Shown here piece after piece: positions 19,909 to 30,560 of a stretch of DNA of 64,000 nucleotides; the stretch's first letter is position 1; each line of letters starts with the position of its first letter. The stretch lies in NCBI RefSeq assembly GCF_001643305.1, contig NZ_LSGW01000044.1, positions 186,001-250,000 on the forward strand. Direction: 5' to 3'. A program made the position numbers and the translations under genes. The stretch comes from Aeromonas salmonicida subsp. salmonicida. Its GTDB lineage: Bacteria; Pseudomonadota; Gammaproteobacteria; Enterobacterales; Aeromonadaceae. The notes beneath the pieces were generated by a model, which made no database searches, was not told where the DNA came from, and was given only the letters and a program-made list of their open reading frames with translations.

Positions 19909-21041
19909 CCGTTGCGGCCCGTTTCCTTGACCCGATAGAGCGCCTCGTCAGCCCGTGCCAGCATGTCGGCAACCGACTCATCTTCACGCCACAAGGCAAT
20001 GCCCTGACTCACAGTCACATTGGGGGAGACCTCTGACTGCGCATGGGGAATGGCGTGGGCCGCCAGGGCGGCGGCGATCCGCCTGGCAATGTCTGCGGCG
20101 AGCAGGGCATCGGCGCCGGGCAGTAGGATCACGAACTCCTCCCCACCATAGCGAGCCACGACATCGGCTGGCTGTCGCACCGCCTCACGCAGGCAATCCG
20201 CCACCGCAATCAGGCAGTTATCCCCTTGCAGGTGACCGTAGTGGTCATTGAAGCGTTTGAAGAAATCCACATCCAGCAGCAGGATGGCAAAGTCACCATG
20301 CTGCTGGCGCACCTCGGCCAGGATCTGCTCGCTGACCCGGGTAAAATGGCGCCGATTGGCCAAGCCGGTCAAGGGATCCTGTTTGGCCATGCCATCGAGC
20401 TGACGGGCCAGCGCCAGATTCTCGTGTTCCCGAGAGACCGCCAGCACGAACCAGCCGTTCAGCATGCGCCGCCCTGTCTCCAGCAGTATGACGAGGCAGC
20501 CCACCGCCAGTCCGTGCACAATGGGAAACGGCACCCTGACAAACAGGGCTTCCAGCAACAGAAAGAGCAAGGGTGGAACGCTGAAACAGTAAAACAGCCG
20601 CGCCTCGCAATAGAGGGCGATCAGCGCCGTCATCAGCAGCAAGCTGATAAGGTCAAACGCCAGACTGAAGCCCCCCCTCAACTCAACCAGGGCGATGGCA
20701 TAGCCAAACAGTGCCCAGGCAAGGCCCCACAACAGCGCCCCGGTGCACAAGCAGGGCCGCCAGAGCGCCAGCGGCTGCCTCGACAACCAGCGCCAGCACA
20801 AGGGAAACAGCAGGCAGGCCAGGGTCATCAGGGTAAGCTGCATCTCATAACGCCAGGGCAGTATGCGGGCAACCACCAGATGGGCATCCTGATAGACATA
20901 GAAACGGGTAAGCAGGAACAGGAGTGCCAGCTGGTTGACGGCCCAGAACCAGAACAGCCCCTTGCTCAGGGCGTGGCGGCGCGATTCGCACAGATGGTGA
21001 TCAAAGCGAGTGGAGAGGCGACGTTGTTCATCAGTCAGCAT
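19890..21041 (-). CDS. Membrane-bound GGDEF diguanylate cyclase
   Basis: About 383 residues. An N-terminal region of about six membrane helices (about 30-195) resembles a multi-pass sensor (LFWFWAVNQLALLFLLTRFY and ALLWGLAWALFGYAIALVEL). It is followed by a GGDEF domain (about 215-380) with DPLTGLANRRHF, LLLDVDFFKRFNDHYGH and the active-site GGEEF. No inhibitory RxxD is evident before GGEEF. It synthesises c-di-GMP. The start is uncertain: ATG (MLTDEQRR) is used, and a TTG 17 codons upstream is possible. It breaks the yheT-yheU synteny. Confidence 0.9.
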   Translation of the reverse strand: MLTDEQRRLSTRFDHHLCESRRHALSKGLFWFWAVNQLALLFLLTRFYVYQDAHLVVARILPWRYEMQLTLMTLACLLFPLCWRWLSRQPLALWRPCLCTGALLWGLAWALFGYAIALVELRGGFSLAFDLISLLLMTALIALYCEARLFYCFSVPPLLFLLLEALFVRVPFPIVHGLAVGCLVILLETGRRMLNGWFVLAVSREHENLALARQLDGMAKQDPLTGLANRRHFTRVSEQILAEVRQQHGDFAILLLDVDFFKRFNDHYGHLQGDNCLIAVADCLREAVRQPADVVARYGGEEFVILLPGADALLAADIARRIAAALAAHAIPHAQSEVSPNVTVSQGIALWREDESVADMLARADEALYRVKETGRNGYLMAP

Positions 21042-21130
21042 GATCACACCCGCTTGCAGCCCGATAAACTCCTTGCGCTCGCTGACAACCAATAGACAAT
21101 ATCCACACGTTCGTAACTGAAGATGACCCC

Positions 21131-21373
21131 ATGATTATCCCCTGGCAAGACTTGGACTCCGATACCCTCAACAACCTGCTCGAACACTTCGTCCTGCGGG
21201 AAGGCACCGAGTACGGTGAGCATGACGTCAGCCTGGCTGACAAGGTCGACGAGGTCAGACAGCAGCTGAAGCAAGGTCTGGCCGTGATCGTCTACAGCGA
21301 ACTGCACGAGAGCATCAACATAGTGTCAAAAGCGACCTTCAGCAGCGCACCGGTGGACGATATACCTGAATAG
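21131..21373 (+). CDS. yheU: YheU family (UPF0270) protein
   Basis: An 80-residue protein beginning [20 protein letters not shown] and containing [18 protein letters not shown], both hallmarks of YheU. In E. coli it lies between yheT and prkB. Here prkB is nearly 10 kb away, beyond ugd-arn. The function is unknown. Confidence 0.92.
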   Translation: MIIPWQDLDSDTLNNLLEHFVLREGTEYGEHDVSLADKVDEVRQQLKQGLAVIVYSELHESINIVSKATFSSAPVDDIPE

Positions 21374-21876
21374 CCAGGTGATTGCCATCCCAATCTGGGC
21401 CTTGCCAGCGCAACTGGCATGATGGTGCAACAAACCTGACAGTTCCCGCCCGGGGTCAGGCCTTTCTACCGGACATAAAAATGGCCCGCCGAATCATCGA
21501 CAGGCCATTTGGGGCAAGAATGAGTACCTTTATAAGCATGTAATTAAGCGAATCACACCTTCCGAATAAATAAATTCGCACTGATGAAAGTCAGATAAAT
21601 AAGATGCCGGTCATCCCGATATAAATCCGCCCTCATATTTTCCGGTCAGGGGATAATCCATAGCAATTACATGAGTATAAAGAAGGCGTTCACATCACCC
21701 TATTTACAAGATGTGAGCATGCCATCACCTCATAGAATTTCACGCTCATAGCATTATTCAGCCAGGTCAGCTCAAGGTGCGTCTCTGTTTATTTTTGACG
21801 GTAAAACCGACTCTGCTGGTTGGTAAAAAGACATGGGTGAGATGAGCGATAAATTTTCATTCAACGCCCGCCTCCA
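21374..21876. other. AT-rich intergenic region yheU-ugd (about 500 bp)
   Basis: No ORF is supported. The left 100 bp has normal composition and a hairpin that suits termination of ugd transcripts. The right 350 bp is clearly more AT-rich than the surroundings. This is the left edge of the ugd-arn block where it departs from the yheU-prkB order seen in E. coli. I see no attachment-site repeats or integrase remnants. Confidence 0.6.
21475..21510 (-). terminator. Possible terminator for the ugd transcript
   Basis: The stem AAATGGCC/GGCCATTT has a 16-base loop. On the minus strand it is followed by TTTTTAT. The long loop and the distance of about 370 bp from the ugd stop lower confidence. Confidence 0.45.
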
Positions 21877-23223
21877 TTATCTATTTACCGACTCGCCCCG
21901 CCCAATACCATAGTAATGAAAGCCATGATCCCGCATGCGACCCGGATCAAACAGGTTGCGGCCATCCACGATCAGCGGTTGCTTCAATGCCTGCTTGATG
22001 GTGGCAAAATTGGGTGCTTTGAAATGATTCCACTCGGTGCAGATCACCAGGGCATCGGCCCCAAACACGGCGGCCTCCTTGGTCCCCATCAGCCTCAGGT
22101 TGTCACAATAGCCATAGAGCTGCTGGGTCTCCTGCATGGCTTCCGGATCATAGGCCTGCACTGTGGCGCCAGCACGCCAGAGGGCCTCCATCAGGGCACG
22201 ACTCGGGGCCTCGCGCATGTCGTCGGTATTGGGTTTGAATGCCAGCCCCCACAGAGCGATCGTCTTGCCCGCCAGGGATTCCCCCTGGGCGCTGAAGAAG
22301 TCTGACAGTATCTCGTAGAGTCGCGATTTTTGCTGCTCGTTGATGCGCTCCACCGCTCGGATCAGCGGCGTGTCATATTGCAGTTCCTGGGCTGTTGCCA
22401 GCAAGGCTTTGACATCCTTGGGGAAACAGGAGCCGCCGTAGCCACAGCCAGGGTAGATGAACTGATAACCGATGCGCTGATCCGACCCTATCCCCTGACG
22501 CACCATCTCGATGTCGGCCCCGACCCGCTCGGCCAGGCCAGCCATCTCGTTGATGAAACTTATCTTGGTGGCCAGCATGCAGTTGGCGGCGTACTTGGTC
22601 AGCTCGGCACTGCGCACATCCATGAACAGGATGCGGTCATGGTTGCGATTGAACGGCTCGTAAAGCTCGCGCATCAGCTGGCGGGACGCCTCGTTGCGAG
22701 TGCCGACCACGATGCGATCCGGCCGCAGACAGTCCTGGATGGCGGAGCCCTCCTTCAGAAATTCGGGGTTGGAAACCACATCGAAGGCAAATGACTTGTC
22801 CAGTTGCTGCTGAACCAGCGTCACCCTGGCTGTCACCTTGTCGGCTGTGCCCACCGGCACGGTCGACTTGTTGACTATGATGACGGGCTCATCACGATGA
22901 CGAGCTATGGTGTCAGCCACCTCCAGCACGTGGCAAAGATCGGCAGAGCCATCTTCTCCCGGCGGGGTGCCCACCGCCAAAAACTGCACCTCACCGTGCT
23001 TGACGGCCAGGATTGCATCCGTGGTACACACCAGGGCACCACTCTTGATATTGCGCTGGAGCAGCGCCTCCAATCCGGGTTCATAGATGGGAACCTGACC
23101 AGCCATCAAGTCAGCCACCTTCTGTTCATCGACATCGACACAGATAACCTGATGACCAATATCGGCCAGTACAGTGGCCAACACCAGCCCCACGTAACCA
23201 CTTCCAAATACAGTAATGTTCAT
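21877..23223 (-). CDS. ugd: UDP-glucose 6-dehydrogenase
   Basis: It oxidises UDP-glucose to UDP-glucuronate with two NAD+. The 448-residue protein has the Rossmann start MNITVFGSGYVGLVLATVLA. The catalytic-loop regions are NPEFLKEGSAI, KYAANCMLATKISFINEMA (with the conserved Lys) and GYGGSCFPKDVKAL (with the active-site Cys). It is of the longer class, about 450 residues against 388 in E. coli. It is divergent from arnB across 280 bp, and supplies the first committed substrate of the L-Ara4N pathway. Confidence 0.95.
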   Translation of the reverse strand: MNITVFGSGYVGLVLATVLADIGHQVICVDVDEQKVADLMAGQVPIYEPGLEALLQRNIKSGALVCTTDAILAVKHGEVQFLAVGTPPGEDGSADLCHVLEVADTIARHRDEPVIIVNKSTVPVGTADKVTARVTLVQQQLDKSFAFDVVSNPEFLKEGSAIQDCLRPDRIVVGTRNEASRQLMRELYEPFNRNHDRILFMDVRSAELTKYAANCMLATKISFINEMAGLAERVGADIEMVRQGIGSDQRIGYQFIYPGCGYGGSCFPKDVKALLATAQELQYDTPLIRAVERINEQQKSRLYEILSDFFSAQGESLAGKTIALWGLAFKPNTDDMREAPSRALMEALWRAGATVQAYDPEAMQETQQLYGYCDNLRLMGTKEAAVFGADALVICTEWNHFKAPNFATIKQALKQPLIVDGRNLFDPGRMRDHGFHYYGIGRGESVNR

Positions 23224-23323
23224 ATTGATACAACCAGAATGTCAGAGATGATGCAGTGTTGAAAAATGAGCATTTTTCGGATTTTAAATATTTACCACAC
23301 CCCTATAAATGGTCGCAGCGTTT

Positions 23324-23443
23324 AATTGTTACCAACTGTTTCTGCCCACTTGCCACCCCGCTTTTATATGGATTTTGACAGTGAATTGTTACCAGATGTT
23401 GCTGAGCCATTGCGGGGCCATTTTTATATACGCTATGTTGAAA
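23324..23443. repeat. Two imperfect 60-bp tandem repeats in the ugd-arnB promoter region
   Basis: Both units open with AATTGTTACCA, continue with TGTT, CTG and TTGC at matching places, and contain TTTTATAT at the same offset. They are exactly 60 bp apart. The region carries the divergent promoters, so the repeats may contain duplicated promoter or operator elements. I could not match a canonical PmrA box. Confidence 0.65.
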
Positions 23444-23503
23444 TTAATGTTTAAGGCCGCCTGTTCTGATGGGCACTGATTAATATTCATTGTTGGATCT
23501 CTT

Positions 23504-24640
23504 ATGCAAGACTTTCTGCCATTTTCGAAGCCAGCCATCGGCGACGCCGAAATAAGCGCTGTCTGTGAGGTGCTGAAATCGGGATGGATCACCACGGGCC
23601 CGAAGAGTCACGAACTGGAACAGCAATTCTGTGACACATACGGCTGCCAGCATGCCGTTGCGCTCAACTCTGCCACCGCTGGCATGCACGTCACCCTGAT
23701 GGCACTGGGCATAGGCCCGGGGGATGAGGTGATTACCCCGTCACAGACCTGGGTGTCCACCATCAACCTCATCACACTGCTCGGAGCCGAACCCGTTTTT
23801 GTCGACGTGGACAGAGACACACTGATGACCAGCGCAGAGCTTATCGCGCCGCTCATCACAGTCAACACCAAGGCCATCATTCCGGTTCACTACGCCGGCG
23901 CCCCCGTCGATCTGGACCCTATTCTCAAGCTGGCCAGACAATACGACATCCCCGTCATCGAAGACGCCGCCCATGCCATTGGCACCCGCTATCGGGATCG
24001 CTGGATTGGCGCCACCGGCACCGCCATCTTCTCCTTCCATGCCATCAAGAACCTGACCTGCGCCGAAGGGGGCATGCTGGTGACCGATGACAAGGCGCTG
24101 GCGGACAAGGTACGCATGCTCAAGTTTCATGGTCTCGGGGTGGATGCCTTCGATCGCATGACGCTGGGCAGCAAACCGCAGGCGGAGGTAATAACGCCCG
24201 GCTTCAAGTACAACCTGACCGACATCAACGCCGCCATCGCCCTGATCCAGCTGGCACGCCTGCCCGAGCTCAATGCCAGACGCGCCGGGCTGGTCGCCCG
24301 TTATCAGGAAAAACTGGCAGGGCTGCCGCTGGCGCCACTCGCCATCCCAACCTATCCCCATCTGCACGCCTGGCACCTCTTCATGGTGCGGGTCGATCCC
24401 GAGCGCTGCGGTCTCGACAGGGATCAACTGATGCAGGCGCTGCAAGAGCGCGGCATCGGCACCGGCCTGCACTTTCGCGCCGCCCATACCCAGAAATATT
24501 ACCGCGAGCGCTACCCCGCCCTCAGTCTGCCTCATACCGAGTGGAACTCATCACGCCTGTGCACACTGCCACTCTTCCCGGACATGACGCTGGCCGACGT
24601 TGACCGTGTGGTCGCGGCACTCACCGACATATTGGAGTAA
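23504..24640 (+). CDS. arnB: UDP-4-amino-4-deoxy-L-arabinose aminotransferase ArnB
   Basis: A PLP transaminase that converts UDP-Ara4O to UDP-L-Ara4N using glutamate. The 378-residue protein (E. coli 379) starts [20 protein letters not shown]. It has [31 protein letters not shown] and the PLP-lysine motif [16 protein letters not shown]. It is the first gene of arnBCADTEF, whose products modify lipid A phosphates and give polymyxin resistance. Its ribosome-binding site is weak (TTGGAT). Confidence 0.95.
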   Translation: MQDFLPFSKPAIGDAEISAVCEVLKSGWITTGPKSHELEQQFCDTYGCQHAVALNSATAGMHVTLMALGIGPGDEVITPSQTWVSTINLITLLGAEPVFVDVDRDTLMTSAELIAPLITVNTKAIIPVHYAGAPVDLDPILKLARQYDIPVIEDAAHAIGTRYRDRWIGATGTAIFSFHAIKNLTCAEGGMLVTDDKALADKVRMLKFHGLGVDAFDRMTLGSKPQAEVITPGFKYNLTDINAAIALIQLARLPELNARRAGLVARYQEKLAGLPLAPLAIPTYPHLHAWHLFMVRVDPERCGLDRDQLMQALQERGIGTGLHFRAAHTQKYYRERYPALSLPHTEWNSSRLCTLPLFPDMTLADVDRVVAALTDILE

Positions 24641-24646
24641 CGACAC

Positions 24647-25624
24647 GTGAACAACACAGATATCAAGCTGGTTTCGGTGATCATCCCCGTTTACAACGAG
24701 GAGGCCAGTCTGCCCGTGCTGCTGAGCCGGGTCACCGCCGCCTGCGAGCTCCTGCCCCAGGATTACGAGGTGATCCTGATCGACGACGGCAGCCACGACG
24801 GCTCCACCGAGATCATCAGCGAAGCCGCCGCCAACAGTGACAGCAAGCTGGTAGGCGTGTTGCTCAATCGCAACTATGGCCAGCATGCCGCCATTATGGC
24901 CGGCTTCGAAACCGCCAAGGGAGATCTGGTGATCACCCTGGATGCGGACCTGCAGAACCCGCCGGAGGAGATCCCCCGTCTGGTGGAGGCCGCCATGCAG
25001 GGCTATGACGTGGTGGGCACAGTGCGCCGCAACCGCCAGGACTCCTGGTTTCGCAAGACGGCCTCCCGACTCATCAACAAGTCGATGCAAAAGGCGACCG
25101 GCGTCCACATGAGCGACTACGGCTGCATGCTGCGGGCCTACCGCCGCCACATCATAGACGCCATGCTCTGCTGCCAGGAGCGCAGCACCTTCATCCCCAT
25201 CCTGGCCAACAGCTTCGCCCGGCGCACCATAGAGCTGGAAGTCGGCCATGCCGAGCGGGCTCATGGTGAATCCAAATACGGCCTGATGCACCTCATCAAC
25301 CTGATGTATGACCTGGTCACCTGCATGACCACCACACCGCTGCGCCTGCTCAGCATCGTCGGCAGCCTGGTGGCGGGGCTCGGCTTCACCTTCTCCATAC
25401 TGCTGGTCCTGATGCGCCTCGTCATGGGCGCCGACTGGGCCGCTGATGGCGTCTTCACCCTCTTTGCCATTCTCTTCACCTTCGTCGGCGTGCAGCTGCT
25501 GGGCATGGGGCTGCTGGGGGAATACATAGGCCGCATGTACACAGATGTGCGCGCCCGCCCCCGTTACTTCATCCATCAGATAGTGCGCACCGCCACCCCT
25601 TCGCAACAGGAAACTGAACAATGA
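24647..25624 (+). CDS. arnC: Undecaprenyl-phosphate Ara4FN transferase ArnC
   Basis: A 325-residue GT2 glycosyltransferase that moves Ara4-formyl-N to undecaprenyl phosphate on the inner membrane. The catalytic domain has [38 protein letters not shown] and HGESKYG. Two C-terminal membrane helices follow (about 235-260 and 270-295). The start is GTG with GGAG about ten bases upstream. Its 3' end overlaps the arnA start by four bases (ATGA), indicating translational coupling. Confidence 0.95.
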
Positions 25625-27612
25625 AAGCTGTCGTCTTTGCTTATCATGATATCGGCTGCACCGGTATCGAGGCCCTGCTCGAGGCAGGTTACGAGATCCA
25701 GGCCGTCTTCACCCATGCCGACGACCCGAGTGAGAACCGCTTCTTCGGCTCCGTGGCCCAGCTCTGTGCCGAACACGGTCTGCCGGTCTACTCCCCGGAA
25801 GATGTCAACCATCCGCTCTGGGTCGAGCACATCAAGGGGTTGGCGCCCCAGGCTCTCTTCTCTTTTTATTACCGCCACATGCTCAAGCAGGAGATCCTGG
25901 ATATCCCCTCCGCCGGCGCCTTCAACCTCCATGGCTCCCTGTTGCCTGCCTATCGCGGCCGTGCCCCCATCAACTGGTGTCTGGTCAATGGTGAACAGCT
26001 GACGGGTATCACACTGCACCAGATGACGATGCGCCCGGATGCCGGTGCCATCGTCGCCCAGCAGGCCGTCGCCATCAAATAGGCCGACACAGCGCTGACC
26101 CTGCATGGCAAGGTGCGCCTCGCCGCCAAAGCCTTGCTGGACGCCGAATTGCCCAAGCTGCGGACGGGCGACATCAGCCTCACCCCGCAGGATGAGTCCA
26201 GAGCCAGCTACTATGGTCGCCGCACCCCGGCCGATGGCGAGCTGCACTGGGATAAATCCGCCAGGGATCTCTACAACCTAGTGCGCGCCGTCACCCAGCC
26301 CTATCCGGGCGCCTTCAGCTTCGCCGGTGATCGCAAGCTGACGGTGTGGAAGGCAACCCACATAGCCCAGGATAGCGACATGCTACCCGGCACCATCCTC
26401 AGCCAGGATCCGCTGCGCATTGCCTGCGGTGAAGGGGTACTGGAAATCGTGGCCGGTCAGGCGGAAGGGGGACTCTATGTGCGCGGTGCCCAGCTCGCCC
26501 GTGAACTGGGCCTGGTGGCAGGCATGCGCCTCGGCGCCAAAGCCAGCAGTGCCCTGCGCAAGGAGCGATTGACCCGGGTGCTGATCCTCGGGGTCAACGG
26601 CTTCATCGGCAACCACCTGACCGAGCGTCTGCTCAAGGATGGCCGTTACGAGATCTATGGGCTGGATATCAGCGCCAGCGCTCTCGGACGCTTCATCGAC
26701 CACCCCCATTTCCATTTCGTGGAAGGGGACATCAGCATCCACACAGAGTGGATCGAGTATCACATCAAGAAGTGCGACGTGATCCTGCCGCTGGTGGCCA
26801 TCGCCACCCCCATCGAATACACCCGCAACCCGCTGCGCGTGTTCGAGCTCGATTTTGAAGAGAACCTCAAGATCGTCCGCTACTGCGTGAAGTACAACAA
26901 GCGCATCATATTTCCCTCCACCTCCGAGGTGTACGGGATGTGCGACGATCACAGCTTCGATGAAGACGAGTCCCGCCTCATCGTCGGCCCCATCCACAAG
27001 CAGCGCTGGATCTACTCCGTCTCCAAGCAGCTGCTGGATCGGGTGATCTGGGCCTATGGCAAGAAAGAGGGGCTCAATTTCACACTGTTCCGCCCCTTCA
27101 ACTGGATGGGACCGCGACTGGACAGCCTGGACTCAGCCCGCATCGGCAGCTCCCGCGCCATCACCCAGCTGATTCTGAATCTGGTGGACGGCACCCCGAT
27201 CCAGCTGGTGGACGGCGGCGCCCAGAAGCGCTGCTTCACCGACATAGAGGACGGCATCGAGGCCCTGTTCCGCATCATAGAGAACAAGGGCAACCGCTGT
27301 GATGGCCAGATCATCAACATCGGCAGCCCGGACAACGAAGCCAGCATCCTCCAGATGGCCGAAGTGCTGCTCGGCAAGTTCGAGGCCCACCCGCTGCGCC
27401 ACCACTTCCCGCCGTTTGCCGGTTTCAAGCGAGTGGAGAGCAAGTCCTTCTACGGTGACGGCTATCAGGATGTCTCCCACCGTCGTCCCAGCATCAAGAA
27501 TGCCCGCCGCCTGCTCGACTGGGAACCGACCATCGAAATGGAAGAGACCATCGGCAAGACCCTGGACTTCTTCCTGCAAGGGGCGGTCAGCACGGGAGTC
27601 GAGCATGATTGA
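25621..27612 (+). pseudogene. arnA: Bifunctional ArnA with an in-frame amber codon
   Basis: The full frame has 663 codons (E. coli ArnA 660), but codon 154 is TAG (26080-26082), in [18 protein letters not shown] single G-to-T change from GAG would create it. The formyltransferase domain keeps [19 protein letters not shown] and DAGAIVA before the stop. The rest of that domain and the dehydrogenase/decarboxylase domain follow in the same frame ([33 protein letters not shown]). A GTG codon 10 codons after the stop could restart translation and give an intact dehydrogenase domain. Without readthrough the formyltransferase is cut inside its catalytic domain, so L-Ara4N synthesis should fail. A sequencing error is possible. 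Confidence 0.85.
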
Positions 27613-28504
27613 TGTGGGTCTGCGGATCGACGTTGATACCTTCAGGGGGACCCGTGACGGGGTTCCCCGCTTGCTGCAAACCCTCGACCGGCATCAGATC
27701 AAGGCCAGCTTCTTCTTCTCCGTGGGCCCCGACAACATGGGGCGCCACCTGTGGCGCCTGCTCAAGCCCCGCTTCCTGCTCAAGATGCTGCGCTCCAACG
27801 CGGCATCCCTCTATGGGCTGGATATTCTGCTGGCCGGCACCGCCTGGCCCGGCAAGTCCATCGGCAAGCAGCTGGGCTCCCTGATGCGCGATACCGACAG
27901 CGCCCGCCACGAGGTGGGCCTGCACGCCTGGGATCACCACGGCTGGCAGGCCAATACGGGCCGCTGGGATGAAGCGACGCTTATCCACCAGACAAGGCTG
28001 GGGGTGGATGCCCTCAACCAGATCCTGAGGCGGGAAGTGGATTGCTCCGCCGCCGCCGGCTGGCGGGCAGACCCGCTCACCACCCAGGCCAAGGAGGCGT
28101 TCGGCTTTCGCTACAACAGCGATTGCCGTGGCAGCGGCCTGTTTCGACCCTTGCTGCAGGATGGCCGACCGGGTACGCCGCAAATCCCGGTCAACCTGCC
28201 CACCTTCGACGAGGTGGTCGGCACAGAGGTGACGACGGCGCAGTTCAACGCCTTCATGCTGGACAGGCTCTGCACGCCGCCACAGGTGGCGCCTCACGTC
28301 TACACCATTCACGCCGAGGTGGAAGGGATCGTCATGGCGGATCAGTTCGATGCGCTGCTGGCCGAGGCTAGCGCTCGCGGCATCCGCTTTGTCCCGCTGG
28401 GGAGTCTGTTACCCCCGGATCCCGCTCAATTGGATGCCGGACGGCTGGTGCGCGGCACCCTGCCGGGGCGAGAGGGATGGCTTGGCTGCAAGGCCGATGT
28501 CTAG
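27605..28504 (+). CDS. arnD: Ara4FN-undecaprenyl deformylase ArnD
   Basis: A 299-residue NodB-type polysaccharide deacetylase that removes the formyl group from undecaprenyl-phospho-Ara4FN. It has [16 protein letters not shown] with the metal-binding Asp, [24 protein letters not shown] with two His, and [12 protein letters not shown]. The ATG overlaps the end of arnA by eight bases. The frame is intact, so the upstream arnA amber codon affects it only through polarity. Confidence 0.94.
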   Translation: MIDVGLRIDVDTFRGTRDGVPRLLQTLDRHQIKASFFFSVGPDNMGRHLWRLLKPRFLLKMLRSNAASLYGLDILLAGTAWPGKSIGKQLGSLMRDTDSARHEVGLHAWDHHGWQANTGRWDEATLIHQTRLGVDALNQILRREVDCSAAAGWRADPLTTQAKEAFGFRYNSDCRGSGLFRPLLQDGRPGTPQIPVNLPTFDEVVGTEVTTAQFNAFMLDRLCTPPQVAPHVYTIHAEVEGIVMADQFDALLAEASARGIRFVPLGSLLPPDPAQLDAGRLVRGTLPGREGWLGCKADV

Positions 28505-28572
28505 ACCCTTACTCACATCGCGGACGTCATGATGCGCCATTGCGCTCACCACACAATGCTACAGAGGATGTC

Positions 28573-30216
28573 ATGAAGTTGACCAAGTGGGCCCTGCCCC
28601 TGTTCTTTCTCTTGTTTTACCTGCTGCCCCTCGACCAGCGGCCGCTTTGGAGCCCCGACGAGAACCGTTACGCCGAGATAAGCCGTGAGATGGTGAGCAC
28701 GGGGGATTGGGTCGTGCCCCACTTCCTGGGCTTGCGCTATTTCGAGAAGCCCATCGCCGGTTACTGGTTCAACAGCATCAGCCAGCAGCTGTTTGGTGAC
28801 ACCAACTTCGCCGTGCGCTTCGCCTCGGCCGCCGCCACAGGCCTGAGCGCCCTGCTGATCGTCTGGTTCGCGCTGCAGCTTTGGCAGTGCCGGCGCAAGG
28901 CCTTCCTTGCCGGGCTCATCTACCTGTCGCTGTTGATCGTCTATGGCATAGGCACCTACAGCGTGCTCGATGCCATGGTCACCCTCTGGCTCAACGCGGC
29001 CATGGTCAGCTTCTATCTCATCCGGCAGGAGGGTCCGCTGCGAACCCGGGTCGCCGGCTACCTGCTGTTTGGCCTGGCCTGCGGCATGGGCTTTCTCACC
29101 AAGGGCTTCATCGCCCTGGCGGTGCCTGTCATCGTCATAGTGCCCTACGTCATTTATCAGCGCCGCCTGCCCGAACTGCTGCGCTTCGGCCCATTGGCGA
29201 TGGTGAGTGCCGCCCTGCTGGCCGCCCCCTGGGCCATCGCCGTACACCTGCGGGAGCCCGATTACTGGCACTACTTCTTCTGGGTCGAACACATACAGCG
29301 CTTCGCGGCGGATAACGCCCAGCACAAGGCGCCGTTCTGGTACTACCTGCCCATGGGGCTGCTCGGCACCCTGCCCTGGCTGGGCCTGCTGCCCGGCGCA
29401 CTGCGCAAGGGCTGGCAGGATCGCAAGATAAGTCCTGAGACCCTCTATCTGCTGGCCTGGGTGGTACTGCCATTGCTGTTCTTCAGCGTTGCCAAGGGCA
29501 AGCTGCTCACCTATATCCTGCCCTGCTTCGCCCCGCTGGCCATGCTGCTGGCCGCCAGCGCCGTCGACCTGCTCAAGGAAGGTAAAGAGCGAGCTTTCAG
29601 GGTCAATGCCTGGCTGAACGGCCTGTTCGGCCTTATCTGCCTGGCGGTGCTCGCCGTGCTGGCCTTATCCCCCAGCCACGCCGTCTACGGCGAAGAGGAT
29701 CATGGGGCGCTGGCGGTGGCCATGGTCATCTTTGCCGGCTGGGCTCTGCTTGGTTTCATCCAGTTGAAGGATGTCAGCCGCCGCTGGACCCTGAGCGCGC
29801 TCTGCCCCATGGTGCTGGCGGTGGGTCTGCCCTGGGCATTGCCACAATCCCTGATCGACTCCAAGCTGCCGGAGCGCTTCATCGAGGCCAATCAGACAGT
29901 GCTGATGGACTCCAGCTCCCTGCTGGCCAACGATGTGGGGCTGGCCTCCTCCCTCGCCTGGGGCACCCGACGCAGCGAGATCCAGCTATTCGACAGCAAG
30001 GGGGAGGTGCATTACGGCTTGAGTTACCCGGATGCCAAGGAGCGCTACGTGACCCGGTCCGACTTCCCGGCCTGGCTGGCCGAGGCGCGTAAAAACGGCC
30101 AGGTTGCCCTGTTGCTGAAGACGGATAAAGACGGCAGCACGGGATCTCTGCCACCGGCCGACGAGACGATAGTGAGCCACCGGCTGACCCTGCTTGTCTA
30201 CCACGGGGCCCGCTGA
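28573..30216 (+). CDS. arnT: L-Ara4N lipid A transferase ArnT
   Basis: A 547-residue GT83 integral membrane glycosyltransferase with about 12 helices. It moves L-Ara4N from undecaprenyl phosphate to lipid A on the periplasmic face. The N-terminus has LLPLDQRPLWSPDENRYAEI, the metal and substrate loop, and RYFEKPIAGYW. The ATG (MKLTKWALP) is preceded by AGAGG and gives the family's length. A longer in-frame start upstream would overlap arnD. The stop overlaps the arnE start (TGATG). Confidence 0.94.
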   Translation: MKLTKWALPLFFLLFYLLPLDQRPLWSPDENRYAEISREMVSTGDWVVPHFLGLRYFEKPIAGYWFNSISQQLFGDTNFAVRFASAAATGLSALLIVWFALQLWQCRRKAFLAGLIYLSLLIVYGIGTYSVLDAMVTLWLNAAMVSFYLIRQEGPLRTRVAGYLLFGLACGMGFLTKGFIALAVPVIVIVPYVIYQRRLPELLRFGPLAMVSAALLAAPWAIAVHLREPDYWHYFFWVEHIQRFAADNAQHKAPFWYYLPMGLLGTLPWLGLLPGALRKGWQDRKISPETLYLLAWVVLPLLFFSVAKGKLLTYILPCFAPLAMLLAASAVDLLKEGKERAFRVNAWLNGLFGLICLAVLAVLALSPSHAVYGEEDHGALAVAMVIFAGWALLGFIQLKDVSRRWTLSALCPMVLAVGLPWALPQSLIDSKLPERFIEANQTVLMDSSSLLANDVGLASSLAWGTRRSEIQLFDSKGEVHYGLSYPDAKERYVTRSDFPAWLAEARKNGQVALLLKTDKDGSTGSLPPADETIVSHRLTLLVYHGAR

Positions 30217-30560
30217 TGGACATGCTGCTGCTTGTGCTGGTGTGCCTGCTGACCTGCAGCGGCCAGATGCTGCAAAAACAGGCAGTCATCAGCTGGCAGC
30301 GCCAGCCATGCAGCCACTGGCAGAAGCTGTTTTCACCCTGGCTCATCGCCAGCGTGGTGGCCCTCGGCAGCGGCATGCTGCTCTGGATCTACCTGCTGCA
30401 ACGGCTGCCGCTGAGCATGGCTTACCCCATGCTCAGCATCAATCTGGTGCTGGTGCTGATTGGCTCGCGGCTGTTCTTTCACGAGCAGATCAGCTACCAC
30501 AACTGGCTGGGGGCCGGCGCCATCATCATTGGCGCCCTCTTGTTGGGAGGCTTGCTATGA
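30216..30560 (+). CDS. arnE: Undecaprenyl-phosphate-Ara4N flippase subunit ArnE
   Basis: A 114-residue EamA/SMR-like protein with about four helices. It contains LTCSGQMLQKQA, LPLSMAYPMLSINLVLVLI and LGAGAIIIGALLLG. With ArnF it is thought to flip undecaprenyl-phospho-L-Ara4N across the inner membrane. It overlaps arnT upstream and arnF downstream (ATGA). Confidence 0.93.
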   Translation: MDMLLLVLVCLLTCSGQMLQKQAVISWQRQPCSHWQKLFSPWLIASVVALGSGMLLWIYLLQRLPLSMAYPMLSINLVLVLIGSRLFFHEQISYHNWLGAGAIIIGALLLGGLL

